Shown here: positions 1 to 9,452 of the stretch, one piece after another | Position numbering within the stretch: the first letter of the stretch is position 1 | Layout: each line of letters opens with the position of its first letter | Source: Bacteroidia bacterium | GTDB taxonomy: Bacteria; Bacteroidota; Bacteroidia; Chitinophagales; JAUHXS01 | Direction: 5' to 3' | Assembly: GCA_030426955.1 (NCBI GenBank) | Contig: JAUHXS010000001.1 | Coordinates: 18,661 to 82,660, forward strand | Length of the DNA: 64,000 nucleotides | Position numbers and translations under genes: made by a program | Notes under the pieces: model-generated | Database searches by the model: none | What the model was told of the DNA's origin: nothing | What the model saw: only the letters and a program-made list of their open reading frames with translations

Positions 1-121
1 AGATAAGATTTTGAAAGAAAAAGGAATTGAAGCGACGCTAAAATTGTCTCAATCTGCTAACAGCAAGGTAGTTGTTGTAGGTAGTGGCAAGGATGGACTT
101 CCCTTAATCTTGGGAAACTAA
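1..121 (+). CDS. C-terminal end of a probable prohibitin/SPFH-family protein (partial)
   Basis: The window opens inside a coding frame that reads about 39 residues to a TAA stop. The tail contains KVVVVGSGKDGLPLILGN. From memory, Bacteroidota prohibitin-like (SPFH/Band 7) membrane-scaffold proteins end in a very similar VVVIG-GKDGLPLILG string, and that is the only basis for the name. The start and most of the protein lie outside the window, so domain content cannot be checked. A strong intrinsic terminator follows the stop. The name is tentative, but that this is the end of a real gene is well supported. Confidence 0.55.
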   Translation, partial: DKILKEKGIEATLKLSQSANSKVVVVGSGKDGLPLILGN

Positions 122-156
122 GAGAGTAGCTAGTCAAGTGTGCAAATTTTAGGAGA

Positions 157-188
157 GGGTTGAGTTTTTAAAAACTCAACCCTTTTTT
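157..188 (+). terminator. Rho-independent terminator
   Basis: A perfect 13-bp inverted repeat (157-169 with 170-182, GGGTTGAGTTTTT and its complement) is followed at once by six T (183-188). It lies 36 bases after the stop of the partial plus-strand gene and closes that transcription unit before the oppositely oriented gene ending at 197. Confidence 0.85.
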
Positions 189-196
189 GATAAGTT

Positions 197-1027
197 TTAC
201 CAAATATTTATTTTCCCTGTAGACTTGTTATTATCCAAATCAATTATATTGAGTAGATATAATCCGCTTTCTAACGATTCTGATAATGAAATGTTTATTT
301 CATTTAAACCATTATAAGTTTTGATTGAAGGCTTGTAGTCAATAATTCTTCCAGAAAGATCAGTTATTATAATTGTAATGTCTTGATCATCATCTTCTGA
401 AATAAAGTTTAGCTTTAAGTTATACCTATCTATTTGGTATGCATGAACTGTTAATTCCTTGTTAAGGGTTACCGCTTTGGGTAGGCGTTTATAAAAGCTC
501 TCAAAATAAGGATTATTTTCCTCTGGATTACCTTTAGCTATTAAATTCATCGCAAGGTTCGGATCTTCAATATTATACTCTTCCATGTACTCATGAAAAG
601 CTATAAAAGCTTGTTCTATTTCGAGATCTTTTAAAAGTTCTTGGCTAGTCTTTAACTTTTTATTATCCGAACTTTCAGTACCTAAACAGTTAGTTTCTTT
701 TTGATGTATTTTTTGAGGTCTCTTGTCGCCATATTGAGCGTATGTCCTAACTTCCATTATACAATGCCGTTCCGTACATTTTGGGCTATTGTCCGCAGAT
801 GTATTGCAATAGTCTCTTACAGTATGTACTAATGCTATTCCGCAATCTGGATCGCGGATACATTCTAACAATACTTCGAAATAAAAGGGAATCATTGCTG
901 TATAATTGCAAAAGCAAATATCTGCATTGGCTTTTGTTGTGCTTTCAGCTTGATTTGAAGCAACTAATTGTGTATTGTATATGAGCAATGCCATGACCAA
1001 TATTGATATACTGTTTTTTATTTCCAT
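197..1027 (-). CDS. Secreted cysteine-rich protein with T9SS type A sorting domain
   Basis: A 276-residue protein with an N-terminal signal peptide (residues 1-24) and a C-terminal region of about 85 residues matching the T9SS type A sorting domain (TIGR04183 style): a hydrophobic beta-rich segment, an ITDLSGRII turn, then SGLYLLNI near the end. The middle has a cysteine pattern: C38-x-C40, C56, C62, C74, C84-x4-C89 and C114. The protein is presumably exported by Sec, carried across the outer membrane by T9SS, and cut or anchored through the C-terminal domain. A similar cysteine layout recurs in the 231-residue protein at 20854-21549, so the two may be distant paralogues. The core function is unknown. 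Confidence 0.8.
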   Translation of the reverse strand: MEIKNSISILVMALLIYNTQLVASNQAESTTKANADICFCNYTAMIPFYFEVLLECIRDPDCGIALVHTVRDYCNTSADNSPKCTERHCIMEVRTYAQYGDKRPQKIHQKETNCLGTESSDNKKLKTSQELLKDLEIEQAFIAFHEYMEEYNIEDPNLAMNLIAKGNPEENNPYFESFYKRLPKAVTLNKELTVHAYQIDRYNLKLNFISEDDDQDITIIITDLSGRIIDYKPSIKTYNGLNEINISLSESLESGLYLLNIIDLDNNKSTGKINIW

Positions 1028-1224
1028 GTGTTTTTAACATAAACATATACCGGTAGAGGTTGTTTTTAAAAAAATATTTTGTGTATTTGTAATATGTCCA
1101 AATCAAAAAAGGTTATAAAAATCATTAATTCTAAGACTCTCAGTATCTCTATATGATGTTTTTTTGTCTGTAAATATCTATTAAGTGTTTAATAATACCT
1201 TTTCATTGCTATTTTTGACCTCTA

Positions 1225-2436
1225 ATGTTAAAATCGCAAAGGGCATCCATAGGTTTTATATTTGTTACCGTTCTAGTTGATGTTATAGGACTTGGTATCA
1301 TTATTCCAGTAATTCCGAGTCTAATCGAACAATTGACAGGAGAGGGGATAAGTGTGGCTTCTCAGTATGGGGGATGGCTCATATTTTCTTTTGCCGTAAT
1401 GCAGTTTATGTTTTCTCCCGTTTTAGGAGAGTTAAGCGATCAATATGGTAGAAGGCCAGTATTGCTAATTGCACTCTTAGGACTTGGTATAGATTATGCA
1501 TTTCATGCTTTTGCACCGACGATAGGTTGGTTGTTTCTCGGTAGGGTCTTAGCTGGTATAACAGGAGCTAGTTTTACCGTAGCAAATGCGTATATCGCTG
1601 ATGTAAGCACGCCAGAAAAACGTGGTCAAAACTTTGGAATTATTGGTGCCGCCTTTGGTTTAGGGTTTATAATTGGCCCAGTAATTGGTGGTTTCTTTAG
1701 TAAGTGGGGTGTCCAAACTCCTTTTCTAGTTGCTTCTGGATTGACATTGCTAAATTTTTGTTACGGATTTATTGTTTTACCAGAGTCTTTGCCAAAAGAT
1801 AAGCGTCGAAGATTTAATTGGAAAAGGGCTAATCCTATTGGGGCATTGTCACATTTAAAGCAATATCCTTTGGTGATAGGTTTGATATTTGCTATGTTCT
1901 TATCTTATATATCTGGACATGCGATGCAATCAACATGGACTTACTATACCATGTTCAAATTTGATTGGGATGAACAAATGAATGGCTATTCACTAGGCTT
2001 GGCTGGACTTTTAGTAGGGCTTACTCAAGCAGTATTGATGAAATATATTCTCAAGTGGCTCGGGGATAAAAAGACCGTTGTTATTAGCTTTACGTTATGG
2101 GCAACAGGATTTTTCTTATTTGGTATTGCAACAGAGGGTTGGATGATGTTTGCTTTTTTATTTCCATATTGCTTAGGTAGTGTTGGAACTCCAGCTATTC
2201 AGGGAATTATTACAAACCAAGTTCCTGATAATGAGCAAGGGGAATTGCAGGGTGCCGTTACTAGTATGATAGGCTTGACTTCTATCATTGGCCCTCTTTT
2301 AATGACAAATGCTTTTTACTTTTTCACAAAAGAAGATGCCTTGTTTAGCCTTCCTGGAGCACCTTTCTATTTAGCAGCAATATTCACTGGAAGTGGCGTG
2401 CTTCTCGCAGCGAGAGCAATGAAAAAAGTAATTTGA
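1225..2436 (+). CDS. TetA-type major facilitator superfamily exporter
   Basis: A 403-residue polytopic membrane protein with about 12 hydrophobic segments. The first helix (FVTVLVDVIGLGIIIPVIP) is typical of the TCR/Tet family. MFS motif A is present between helices 2 and 3 (GELSDQYGRRPVL, residues 69-80). Members are proton-driven drug or metabolite exporters of the inner membrane. Tetracycline-type resistance cannot be claimed, because chromosomal Bacteroidota homologues mostly have unknown substrates. The gene stands alone and converges with the T9SS cargo gene ending at 2474. A TATTTTTG string (1210-1217) just before the ATG could be the -7 promoter element, but no -33 TTTG partner is clear. 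Confidence 0.85.
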   Translation: MLKSQRASIGFIFVTVLVDVIGLGIIIPVIPSLIEQLTGEGISVASQYGGWLIFSFAVMQFMFSPVLGELSDQYGRRPVLLIALLGLGIDYAFHAFAPTIGWLFLGRVLAGITGASFTVANAYIADVSTPEKRGQNFGIIGAAFGLGFIIGPVIGGFFSKWGVQTPFLVASGLTLLNFCYGFIVLPESLPKDKRRRFNWKRANPIGALSHLKQYPLVIGLIFAMFLSYISGHAMQSTWTYYTMFKFDWDEQMNGYSLGLAGLLVGLTQAVLMKYILKWLGDKKTVVISFTLWATGFFLFGIATEGWMMFAFLFPYCLGSVGTPAIQGIITNQVPDNEQGELQGAVTSMIGLTSIIGPLLMTNAFYFFTKEDALFSLPGAPFYLAAIFTGSGVLLAARAMKKVI

Positions 2437-2473
2437 AAATTATTTCAAAAGACTTGTGTGTATTGAGATATAT

Positions 2474-5407
2474 TTACTTCAGTACGGTAATCGATCCAAC
2501 TTTGTTAATTGCTGGCTCAGCTCTATTATTTGCTAATATTTGTAAATGGTAAGTCAGTACCGATGTCTCTATATTATTACCAAGAAAGTCATTCCAAGAA
2601 TTATCAAGACTAGATGATTGAAATAACAAATTTCCATATCTGTCAAAAATTTTAAAGTCAAATTTATAATCATTTTGATAAAAGCTATGTAGTATATTTA
2701 CAATGTCATTTAAGTTATCTTGATTATTTGAAATGGCATTCGGTATAAATAAACTTGTTGCATTACAAGAGGTAACACTGACAGTATCATTAAGGTATAT
2801 CGATCCATTGGAGGTGCAGTTAGGGGAGTAATTGCCTACCAGTACTCTATATTTTCCTGGCTTTGAAACTAATGTGCTTTCTAGGGTATCACCGTTTTCC
2901 CATAAATAGGTTTTAGCATTGCTGAAGTTCGAAAATATTGCTAGTTCTTTCTGGGATATACCGATACAATAGTTCTTTTCATTATTCTTTAATGGTGTAT
3001 CAATATCCACCGTTATCAAAGTGCTATCGTTGATATCACATCCGTCCTTTGTGGCTGATATGTGGTATTTTGTATTTTGTCTTGGGAATACAATAGGAGA
3101 TAGCAGTGTCTCATCTATAATATTATATATCGGTTGCCATAAAAAAGTATCGGCATCTCCTTGAACTAAGATTTGAATGCTGTCGTTAGGACAGATGTTT
3201 AAGCTATCGGGGATATCTAAAGAAAGGTTTGAAATATTTACAATTGAAGTATCTCTGGATATACAAACCTCAGAATTATTGGAAAGGCTAGCGATATATG
3301 TTATTGTTTCTGTGGGTGCAACGCTTATATTAGACGAGTTTACTGCCATATCTACCTTTAGGGAATCTATTTTGCCATTGCTAATTGATATCCAGTTGTA
3401 AATGGCATTATTCGAACCAAATGCAATAAGTGTCAATGAATCATTTAAGCAAACTGTTGTATCCTTGGGTGAAATAGTTATAGGTAAAAAACTGTCTACT
3501 AAAATTGGAAAAAATACAGTATCTGCGCATAATCCCCCATTATCAATAATCAGTTGATATGTAGTACTTATATCTGGATATGCCTTTACTAGTGATGAAT
3601 CACTATTTAATAAATTGGTTGTTGGACTCCACGAGTAAGTGACACCAGAGTTATAAGAAACACCAATCTGAGCAGAGTCTGGTTTACATCTTTGTGTCGG
3701 CTCAACTGTATAAGATGTGTCATTTATTACTGGTACAAAATGTGTAATTATTTCTGTTTTACAATCTACTTCAATGGTCAATTCAACTTTGTAAATTCCA
3801 GGCTTGTCATATTCATGAGTAGGTGATTTTTCTGTAGAGTATGAACCGTCGCCAAAACTCCAAATTCTAGAGAATGTTTCAGGGAAAATAGGTGGAACAT
3901 AAGAAGTGTCATTGAATTGAGTAGGAGTGCCTAAGCATTCAGTTGAATAGCTAAAGCCAGTTGGGTAATCAAGTTTTATCATCCAACCCCCAAATGAGTT
4001 TTCAATAGAGCCTACAGTTTTATCTCCTCCTGGACCAGTGTCAAATGCTGCTGAAAGCGCTACGTATCCATCAGATTGAGTGGTTGTAATATTGGGGTAC
4101 CAAATGCCGCCATTGTCAGATCCAAGGGTTTTTTGCCAGATAATATCGCCTATGCTATCTATTCTAACAAGCCACATGGATTGAAAATTTGCTGGTGATG
4201 GATTAGGTTCTGACTTATCGCCTGATACCTGGGAATAAGATGCAATGCTCATAATAGCACCTCCATTGCATGTTGGTTCTATTGATCCAAAATCCTCTGC
4301 CAGATTTCCACCATATACTTGTTCTTGTATTATTTGTCCGCTTTCTGGATTTAGCCAAGCTAAGTAAACATCTCTATAGTATATAGTATCTCCAGAGCTT
4401 AAGTAGTAGGTGCTTCTTAAATTATAATGAGGTGAATTCGTATTGCCTGCAACAACAATATTCCCATTTGATAATTCTATTACCTCTGTATAAAACTGAC
4501 TATAATCATCCTTGCTATGACCTAATATTTGTGTCCAAAGTGTATCGCCATTTTTATCCAGTCGGATTACAAAAAAATCATAAGATCCTGCGCTAGATAG
4601 AGAGTCTGGTAAGCCATGACCGTTTCTCCCATTTATAAAGTCATCATTTGATTGTGTCCAACCTGATAAAACGTATCCTCCATCACTATGCTCTATATGT
4701 GAAGTGCCTCGATCCCAATTGGCAGATCCACCAAAGCAATTGTCCTTAATATTATTTTGATCATTATCAAGTTTTACAAACCATGCGGCTTCAGTGCCAT
4801 TTTTAGCTGCATCTGTATGGAGGTAGCTTTGTGCATCTTTACCAGCAAAGATACCAGTTCCTGTATCTCTGCCATTAGTGTAACCAAAACATGAGTATCC
4901 TCCTGCTTTATTTTCAACAGTAGAGTGAATAATACCACGATCCAGTAGTTTGATCCAATCTTTACTTCCATTTATATTTAGTTTATAAGCAAAGCCACAG
5001 TCTCCACTGCAATCTTTGAAATCGCTCCATGTGTCACTAGATAAGCTTCGGCCACTAAGAATCGCCCCGCCATTTTTAGGTCTACTCAATTTCCAAGAAT
5101 CTTCTTGTCCCTTCCCTTTTAAACAGCTCTTCCAAACTCTATTACCTGTTTTGTTATCTACCTTAATGATAGCAGCATCCCATCCTGTAGAGTCTTTGCA
5201 CTCATCGCAGTCATAATCGGTGGACGAACTAGTCATACTGATAATAAAATCTTGATCAATATCTTGAACTATTGAGAAGTTTTGATCCGTATTTGAACCT
5301 CCGATTGCTTGTTGCCAAATAACTTTTGGTTGTGCAATAGTATTAAGACAGGATGCTAGTAATGGTAACAATAAAGCTTTATCAAAGACAAAATGCATGA
5401 TTTTCAT
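2474..5407 (-). CDS. Large secreted protein with beta-propeller-like repeats, PKD domain and type B (gliding-type) C-terminal domain
   Basis: The frame is open from a TTG at 5428 (984 residues). The ATG at 5407 is preferred because it gives a clean signal peptide (MKIMHFVFDKALLLPLLAS) and 977 residues. The first ~480 residues hold repeated units of the kind KLD-NG-W-LGG-D, as in SBBP/propeller proteins. A PKD domain follows (RIWSFGDGSYSTEKSPTHEYD), then Ig-like modules, and finally a gliding-motility-associated type B C-terminal domain starting at LFIPNAISN and ending IDRY-type, GSITVLK. Such proteins leave the cell through T9SS. The ligand or role is unknown. The ATG lies inside a perfect hairpin (5390-5414). 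The propeller section resembles the cargo at 41135-43042. Confidence 0.85.
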   Translation of the reverse strand: MKIMHFVFDKALLLPLLASCLNTIAQPKVIWQQAIGGSNTDQNFSIVQDIDQDFIISMTSSSTDYDCDECKDSTGWDAAIIKVDNKTGNRVWKSCLKGKGQEDSWKLSRPKNGGAILSGRSLSSDTWSDFKDCSGDCGFAYKLNINGSKDWIKLLDRGIIHSTVENKAGGYSCFGYTNGRDTGTGIFAGKDAQSYLHTDAAKNGTEAAWFVKLDNDQNNIKDNCFGGSANWDRGTSHIEHSDGGYVLSGWTQSNDDFINGRNGHGLPDSLSSAGSYDFFVIRLDKNGDTLWTQILGHSKDDYSQFYTEVIELSNGNIVVAGNTNSPHYNLRSTYYLSSGDTIYYRDVYLAWLNPESGQIIQEQVYGGNLAEDFGSIEPTCNGGAIMSIASYSQVSGDKSEPNPSPANFQSMWLVRIDSIGDIIWQKTLGSDNGGIWYPNITTTQSDGYVALSAAFDTGPGGDKTVGSIENSFGGWMIKLDYPTGFSYSTECLGTPTQFNDTSYVPPIFPETFSRIWSFGDGSYSTEKSPTHEYDKPGIYKVELTIEVDCKTEIITHFVPVINDTSYTVEPTQRCKPDSAQIGVSYNSGVTYSWSPTTNLLNSDSSLVKAYPDISTTYQLIIDNGGLCADTVFFPILVDSFLPITISPKDTTVCLNDSLTLIAFGSNNAIYNWISISNGKIDSLKVDMAVNSSNISVAPTETITYIASLSNNSEVCISRDTSIVNISNLSLDIPDSLNICPNDSIQILVQGDADTFLWQPIYNIIDETLLSPIVFPRQNTKYHISATKDGCDINDSTLITVDIDTPLKNNEKNYCIGISQKELAIFSNFSNAKTYLWENGDTLESTLVSKPGKYRVLVGNYSPNCTSNGSIYLNDTVSVTSCNATSLFIPNAISNNQDNLNDIVNILHSFYQNDYKFDFKIFDRYGNLLFQSSSLDNSWNDFLGNNIETSVLTYHLQILANNRAEPAINKVGSITVLK

Positions 5408-5414
5408 GCATTTT
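5390..5414 (-). promoter_or_regulatory. Hairpin over the translation start of the T9SS cargo gene
   Basis: A perfect 11-bp inverted repeat (5390-5400 with 5404-5414, loop 5401-5403) contains the ATG at 5405-5407. In the mRNA the start codon would be paired in an A/U-rich stem. This is seen directly; that it controls translation (for example by temperature or coupling) is inference. Confidence 0.4.
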
Positions 5415-5836
5415 AAGATAGCTTGCAATAAGATCTATTACAATTCAAACTATAAACAAAATGAGTCTTTGATGTATTTGTTTTTTTGCTATAATGTTTT
5501 GATTTTCAATCTACTATATTTTTATTGGTGCTTTGTCGAATTGATTTGAAATAAATAGAAAAAATGGTTTAGATAGTTTAAGATTTTCTGGGTTACAGTT
5601 GTGTTATGTTTCCAGTGATATTATAGATGATATCGTCATTTTTATATTTACTTTGTAAGTAGTAAGTATAAGTTGCGCTTTCGCTTGTTTGGTCGATATT
5701 GTGCCATTTGAAGTTCGGATCTTGCGTCTGATAAATCAACTTCCCGTGTCTATTGTATATCTGCAAATTAAACTGATCTATAAGGTCGTTTGGTATTGAA
5801 AAAAAATCATTGTTGCCATCTTGTGAACTTGCAGAA

Positions 5837-6107
5837 AATGTCGAGCTAAACGTAGTTCCGCATTGAGAACGAAAATTACAAAAGTTGATAGACAATGCGA
5901 AATGTAAATACTTTCCGCTGGACATTGAGCATTGTCAGTTTGTAGTTCATGGAATGAACGTAACAACTCAACTTATGTAATTTGAAAAGTTCGAGATGTG
6001 GAATCAAATTGCGTTTAACGTTTTGTTGGAACACGTTTTGACTCGAAGTCCGGCAAAGGCGAGCAAGAGGAGAGTAGCGGAGAAGCAATTTGGTTTAGCT
6101 CGACATT
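5837..6107. repeat. 15-bp perfect inverted repeat bounding the long module of the insertion
   Basis: AATGTCGAGCTAAAC (5837-5851) is repeated in inverted form as GTTTAGCTCGACATT (6093-6107), enclosing 241 bp of non-coding sequence. The outermost 4 bases of the left arm are also the left copy of the putative target repeat. Confidence 0.85.
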
Positions 6108-6188
6108 GAAACACATTCCCTTAAGACTGAAAGTCCGACGAAGGAGGACGAAAGGATTAAGGTCGGCTTTGCCGAATGTGTTTCAATG
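5841..6188. mobile_element. Non-coding insertion of 344 bp (plus 4-bp AATG repeat) with two inverted-repeat modules
   Basis: The insertion lies between 4-bp direct repeats AATG (5837-5840 and 6185-6188), which look like a target-site duplication. Deleting one repeat plus the insert restores the interrupted gene exactly. It has no transposase and no convincing coding frame (the longest internal frames are about 60-70 codons). Instead it is built of two adjacent inverted-repeat modules sharing a central CATT (6104-6107): a long module 5837-6107 and a short module 6104-6188. Its base composition (GC-richer patches such as 6047-6082) differs from the neighbouring coding DNA. It could be a MITE-like or otherwise trans-mobilised element. 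The family is not recognised. Confidence 0.75.
6104..6188. repeat. 15-bp perfect inverted repeat bounding the short module of the insertion
   Basis: CATTGAAACACATTC (6104-6118) pairs with GAATGTGTTTCAATG (6174-6188), enclosing 55 bp that themselves contain smaller complementary patches (AGTCCGAC near 6131 and GGTCGGCTTTGCC at 6161-6173). An RNA or single-stranded DNA copy would form a long hairpin. The left arm shares its CATT with the right arm of the long module. Confidence 0.85.
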
Positions 6189-8652
6189 CATTGGGTATAT
6201 AGAGGAAAGGTTCCCTGCAATTTTCTATATATACTTTTTTTGTGATAGTATCTGAATAGCAATGATAGGAGCTATGTACAATTAGCGAAACTGAGTATGT
6301 TCCTGAATCTTCATATGAATAAATGTGATTGCTTATGTCGTCTAAGTTAGAACCATTGTCATATATGGTTATCCCCTCATTGCCATCCCCATATGTCCAA
6401 CTATACCATATAGTATCTTTATTAAAGGTGCATTCTCCAGACTTCTGCGGAATAGTATCCAATATGAAATCGTTTAATGTTGTGTTAGATAGCTTGCAAT
6501 CCGATTCGTAAGAAAAATTTGCAGTAGTGGAGTCTTTTATAAATCTTCTTGGTAATCGTGGTACTAAGTTTTGTAAGGAGTAATTCACATTTCCTACAAG
6601 AGCAACTTTTTTGGGGTTAATATTTAATGGCGCTTCATCGTTAGGATTTTCGATACAGGCCAGATAGCCATTAGGATAACCGCCAGTTGGAAAGTATATT
6701 TTGTTATCAGGCCCTAGATACATACTGTAATGGGTTGAGAGGGAACGATATACTGTATCCATAGAATTATGTAATGATGTGCTATCAGGAGCGTTAGCGT
6801 CAAACTGCATGATCCCTATGGCTTGAGATTGCACATAGAGCTTGCTTCCATCAGGTGAAAACTCACACCCATAGGTATATGCTCCTGGGGATAAGCCAAT
6901 ATTTCGTTGATTGGAAAAAGTGCCTGTTGCAGCATCAAAGTCAAATAAAACAAAACCTTTGCTTGGTGAGTATCTAGTGAAAGCAAACTTATCTCCGTTT
7001 GGAGAGAATCTGGCAATATTGCTAGAAAGGAACTCTAGTAGACTTAAGTCAATATTTGTAGGCGTTCTGTTGAAAAGCTCAATGGTATCCTCTTTTATTA
7101 GGTATAATACAATGTCCCAACCAGATGGGCCTGGAAGAAAGTTAGTAACAAAATATTCTGGCGGTGCATTGCATTCTTCATTTTTTCGCTGTATACCTGC
7201 CATAAGCTCTAAGTTGTTTCCTGGTACATCAATTGGAATATTTTGCTTTATAACTGCCCCTAATCCCATATCCTCATTCATATCAACAAGACTATAATGA
7301 AATCCAAGGTTAGCGTTGATGCCAGTTAATCCAGATTTTAGAAAAATATAATATTGCTGATCATTTATTGGGTGAGGTACTATTAGGGCTCCCTGAGAAG
7401 CATTTTGATTTCCGTTTAATCCGACTCCATTCATCATGGTATCGTGGTTGGCATTCCATACAGTTTCTCCATTGGTGTAAAATAAAAGTTCGCCTGTAGT
7501 AGGATCACTTACTGTAGCTGCTGTTTCAATTGTTGTGATTTGACTATTTGAGAAGGGCTTGATACTATCAGCCTCAAAAATAATTCCAGCCTTATTTCCC
7601 GCTATCCAATTGTCGTTACTATTTGTTTTATTATATTCTCCTGGACAAACATCTATAACCTTTGAAAAATTGCTCATGCACCCTCCGGTATCTATACTGG
7701 TTAAGCTTATAAGATAGTTTTTCGGATTTGAATATGTGATTTCTGGGTCCTCTATATTGGATGTGGTTTGGTTGCCAAAGTTCCATTGCCATTCTGTTAT
7801 GCTTGCTTCATTAGTAGTTGTATTCTGAAAATCGATTTCATTGCATGGACATCCAGCCTCAGCTATAAAAGATGGCTTTCTCTGTTCTGGTATTAATAGT
7901 TCAAAACTTGTGTCTATAACACAGCCACCATAGTCTGTATTGCCAATATCAAGCCTTATATTATGCGGATATTGAGATTCTGCAAAATGATGTGTAGGAT
8001 TAGAATCAAAAAAGGTGCCTGTGTTGTCTCCAAACTGCCAAGCGGTAAATGTTAATGGTATGTTAGGATTATTGGAAAAGGATAAATTGGTAAAATCTAC
8101 ACTTTTTCCAAACTTATTGGGAGTGCAATAAATGGTATAATCTAAGGCAATGGTAAAAGGACTCTCAATAACCTCAACAGTTTCACTTGTACTGTCAATA
8201 CCACCAAACTGAAGCGCTAGTAGCCATATTGTATAAGTTCCAGGATCAGGGTATGGATGATATAGCTCGCTCATAAAAGGTTCTAGTGTATCAATACTGC
8301 CATCGCCCCACTTCATAATTATCGTATCTGCTGATGATCCTGATGCGTCTCCATATACACTTGAGTTTGGCGATGCACAGAGTGTGTCAGGGTTAAATAA
8401 GGTAAGGTCTGCAAACTGGGCCTTTGTTATGTGCACGTAAAGCAGAAGTAATAAGTATAAGAGTACTTTTTTCATTGATTTTAAAAGAGTGTTATGATTG
8501 AATAAAACAAGATAGATAGAAGCTTGTTTTATTGGAAGACGAAAAAGTGTAATAATGGTATTTTGAGTAGGCTTTTAGTCGACTATTTCCTGCTGATAAA
8601 CAAGAATTTAAGAGGTGTTAAATATTAATTTGGAAAGTAGGGCTAGTTTGTA

Positions 8653-9447
8653 TTAGTTGTCACCATCTATCATCCTTCCAATGCTTCCTAATATAGATCC
8701 TTCTCCTTTTGAAGAACCGCCTAATTTTGGAGCGTGTTTAACTACTCGATCGGCTAACCTGGAAAATGGTAGGCTTTGTAAGTATAAAGTGCCCGTACCT
8801 CGAATGGTTGCTAAGAATAAACCTTCTCCGCCGAAAAACATAGATTTTAGGTTGCCTGCTCTCTCAATATTATAATCTAATCCCTCCGTAAAGCCAACAA
8901 TACAACCAGTATCAATGAGAATAGTTTCGTTATTGAGCTCTTTTTTTATCACAGTTCCTCCGGCATGTAAAAATGCTAGTCCGTCCCCTTCGAGCTTTTG
9001 TAGTATGAAACCCTCGCCACCAAAGAAGCCAGAACCAAGCCTTCTGCTTAATGTAATAGAAACCTTAGTGCCTTTTGCTGCACAAAGGAAAGCATCTTTT
9101 TGACAAATGATATTACCACCAAGCTTATTTAGGTCAACTGGAATGATTTTACCAGGGTAGGGGGCTGCAAAACTTACTTCTTTTTTACCTTGTCCAATAT
9201 TAGTAAAATGAGTAAGAAAAATAGATTCGCCTGTTAAAACTCTCTTCCCAGCACTCAAAAGTTTATTGAAAACCCCCTCGTTGGGTTGTGAGCCATCGCC
9301 CATCTTTGCTTCAAACTGAATGTCCCTATCCATCCAGTTCATTGTTCCTGCTTCAGCAATAACTGTTTCTTGGGGATCTAATTCAATAGAGACGACTTGC
9401 ATGTCATCTCCATGGATAGTGTAATCTATTTCGTGTGAAGTCATCAA
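8653..9447 (-). CDS. AIM24/TIGR00266 family protein
   Basis: A 264-residue protein matching the TIGR00266/AIM24 family: an early [13 protein letters not shown] segment, [22 protein letters not shown] in the middle, and [16 protein letters not shown] towards the end. These are beta-sandwich, tryptophan-attenuator-protein-like folds with no signal peptide. The biochemical role in bacteria is not established. The gene begins 5 bases after the secDF stop, so it is probably co-transcribed as the second gene of that operon. Length is normal for the family. Confidence 0.85.
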   Translation of the reverse strand: MMTSHEIDYTIHGDDMQVVSIELDPQETVIAEAGTMNWMDRDIQFEAKMGDGSQPNEGVFNKLLSAGKRVLTGESIFLTHFTNIGQGKKEVSFAAPYPGKIIPVDLNKLGGNIICQKDAFLCAAKGTKVSITLSRRLGSGFFGGEGFILQKLEGDGLAFLHAGGTVIKKELNNETILIDTGCIVGFTEGLDYNIERAGNLKSMFFGGEGLFLATIRGTGTLYLQSLPFSRLADRVVKHAPKLGGSSKGEGSILGSIGRMIDGDN

Positions 9448-9452
9448 ATTAC

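Larger units (their letters stand above)
5593..8475 (-). pseudogene. PKD/propeller type B T9SS cargo gene split by a 344-bp insertion
   Basis: The upstream part (8475-6157) encodes 772 residues: signal peptide, PKD-like domains near the N-terminus (MKWGDGSIDT; WQFGDNTGTF), a propeller-like section from about residue 285 to 640, another PKD (SWTYGDGNEG), then FLYIPNA, the first residues of a type B sorting domain. There the frame enters foreign sequence and stops after LKHIRQSRP. The rest of the sorting domain (FSASSQDGNNDFFSIPND to GNITQL) resumes at 5836 and ends at 5593. Removing 5841-6188 restores the codons for IPNA-FSAS and one uninterrupted 844-residue frame. As it stands the secreted body would be made without a sorting signal. 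A paralogue lies at 36519-38406. Confidence 0.85.

Noticed and set aside
271..348. Acidic Ser/Thr-rich linker in SecDF (these numbers are residues of the protein encoded at 9453-12536)
   Set aside because: Such low-complexity inserts are common in fused Bacteroidota SecDF and do not disturb the motifs.
2428..2447. Hairpin TTTGAAA-ATTA-TTTCAAA at the end of the MFS gene
   Set aside because: Short, all weak pairs, overlaps the stop codon and is not followed by T residues, so it is not called a terminator.
5593..5925. Separate 110-residue gene
   Set aside because: Its first 29 codons lie in the insertion and the rest is the cut-off sorting domain of the split cargo gene; no signal peptide.
5778..6088. 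Small coding frames within the insertion (62 and 70 codons)
   Set aside because: They overlap one another, have no recognisable domain or start context, and span the inverted repeats.
6017..6099. attC-like recombination site inside the insertion (GTTTAAC near 6021 and GTTTAGC at 6093)
   Set aside because: GTTTAAC fits the 7-base core consensus but its partner has a mismatch, the two cores are not complementary, and there is no integrase. The direct AATG repeats fit transposition better than cassette insertion.
6911..7297. 128-codon plus-strand frame
   Set aside because: Opposite-strand shadow of the cargo gene; no domain, no initiation context.
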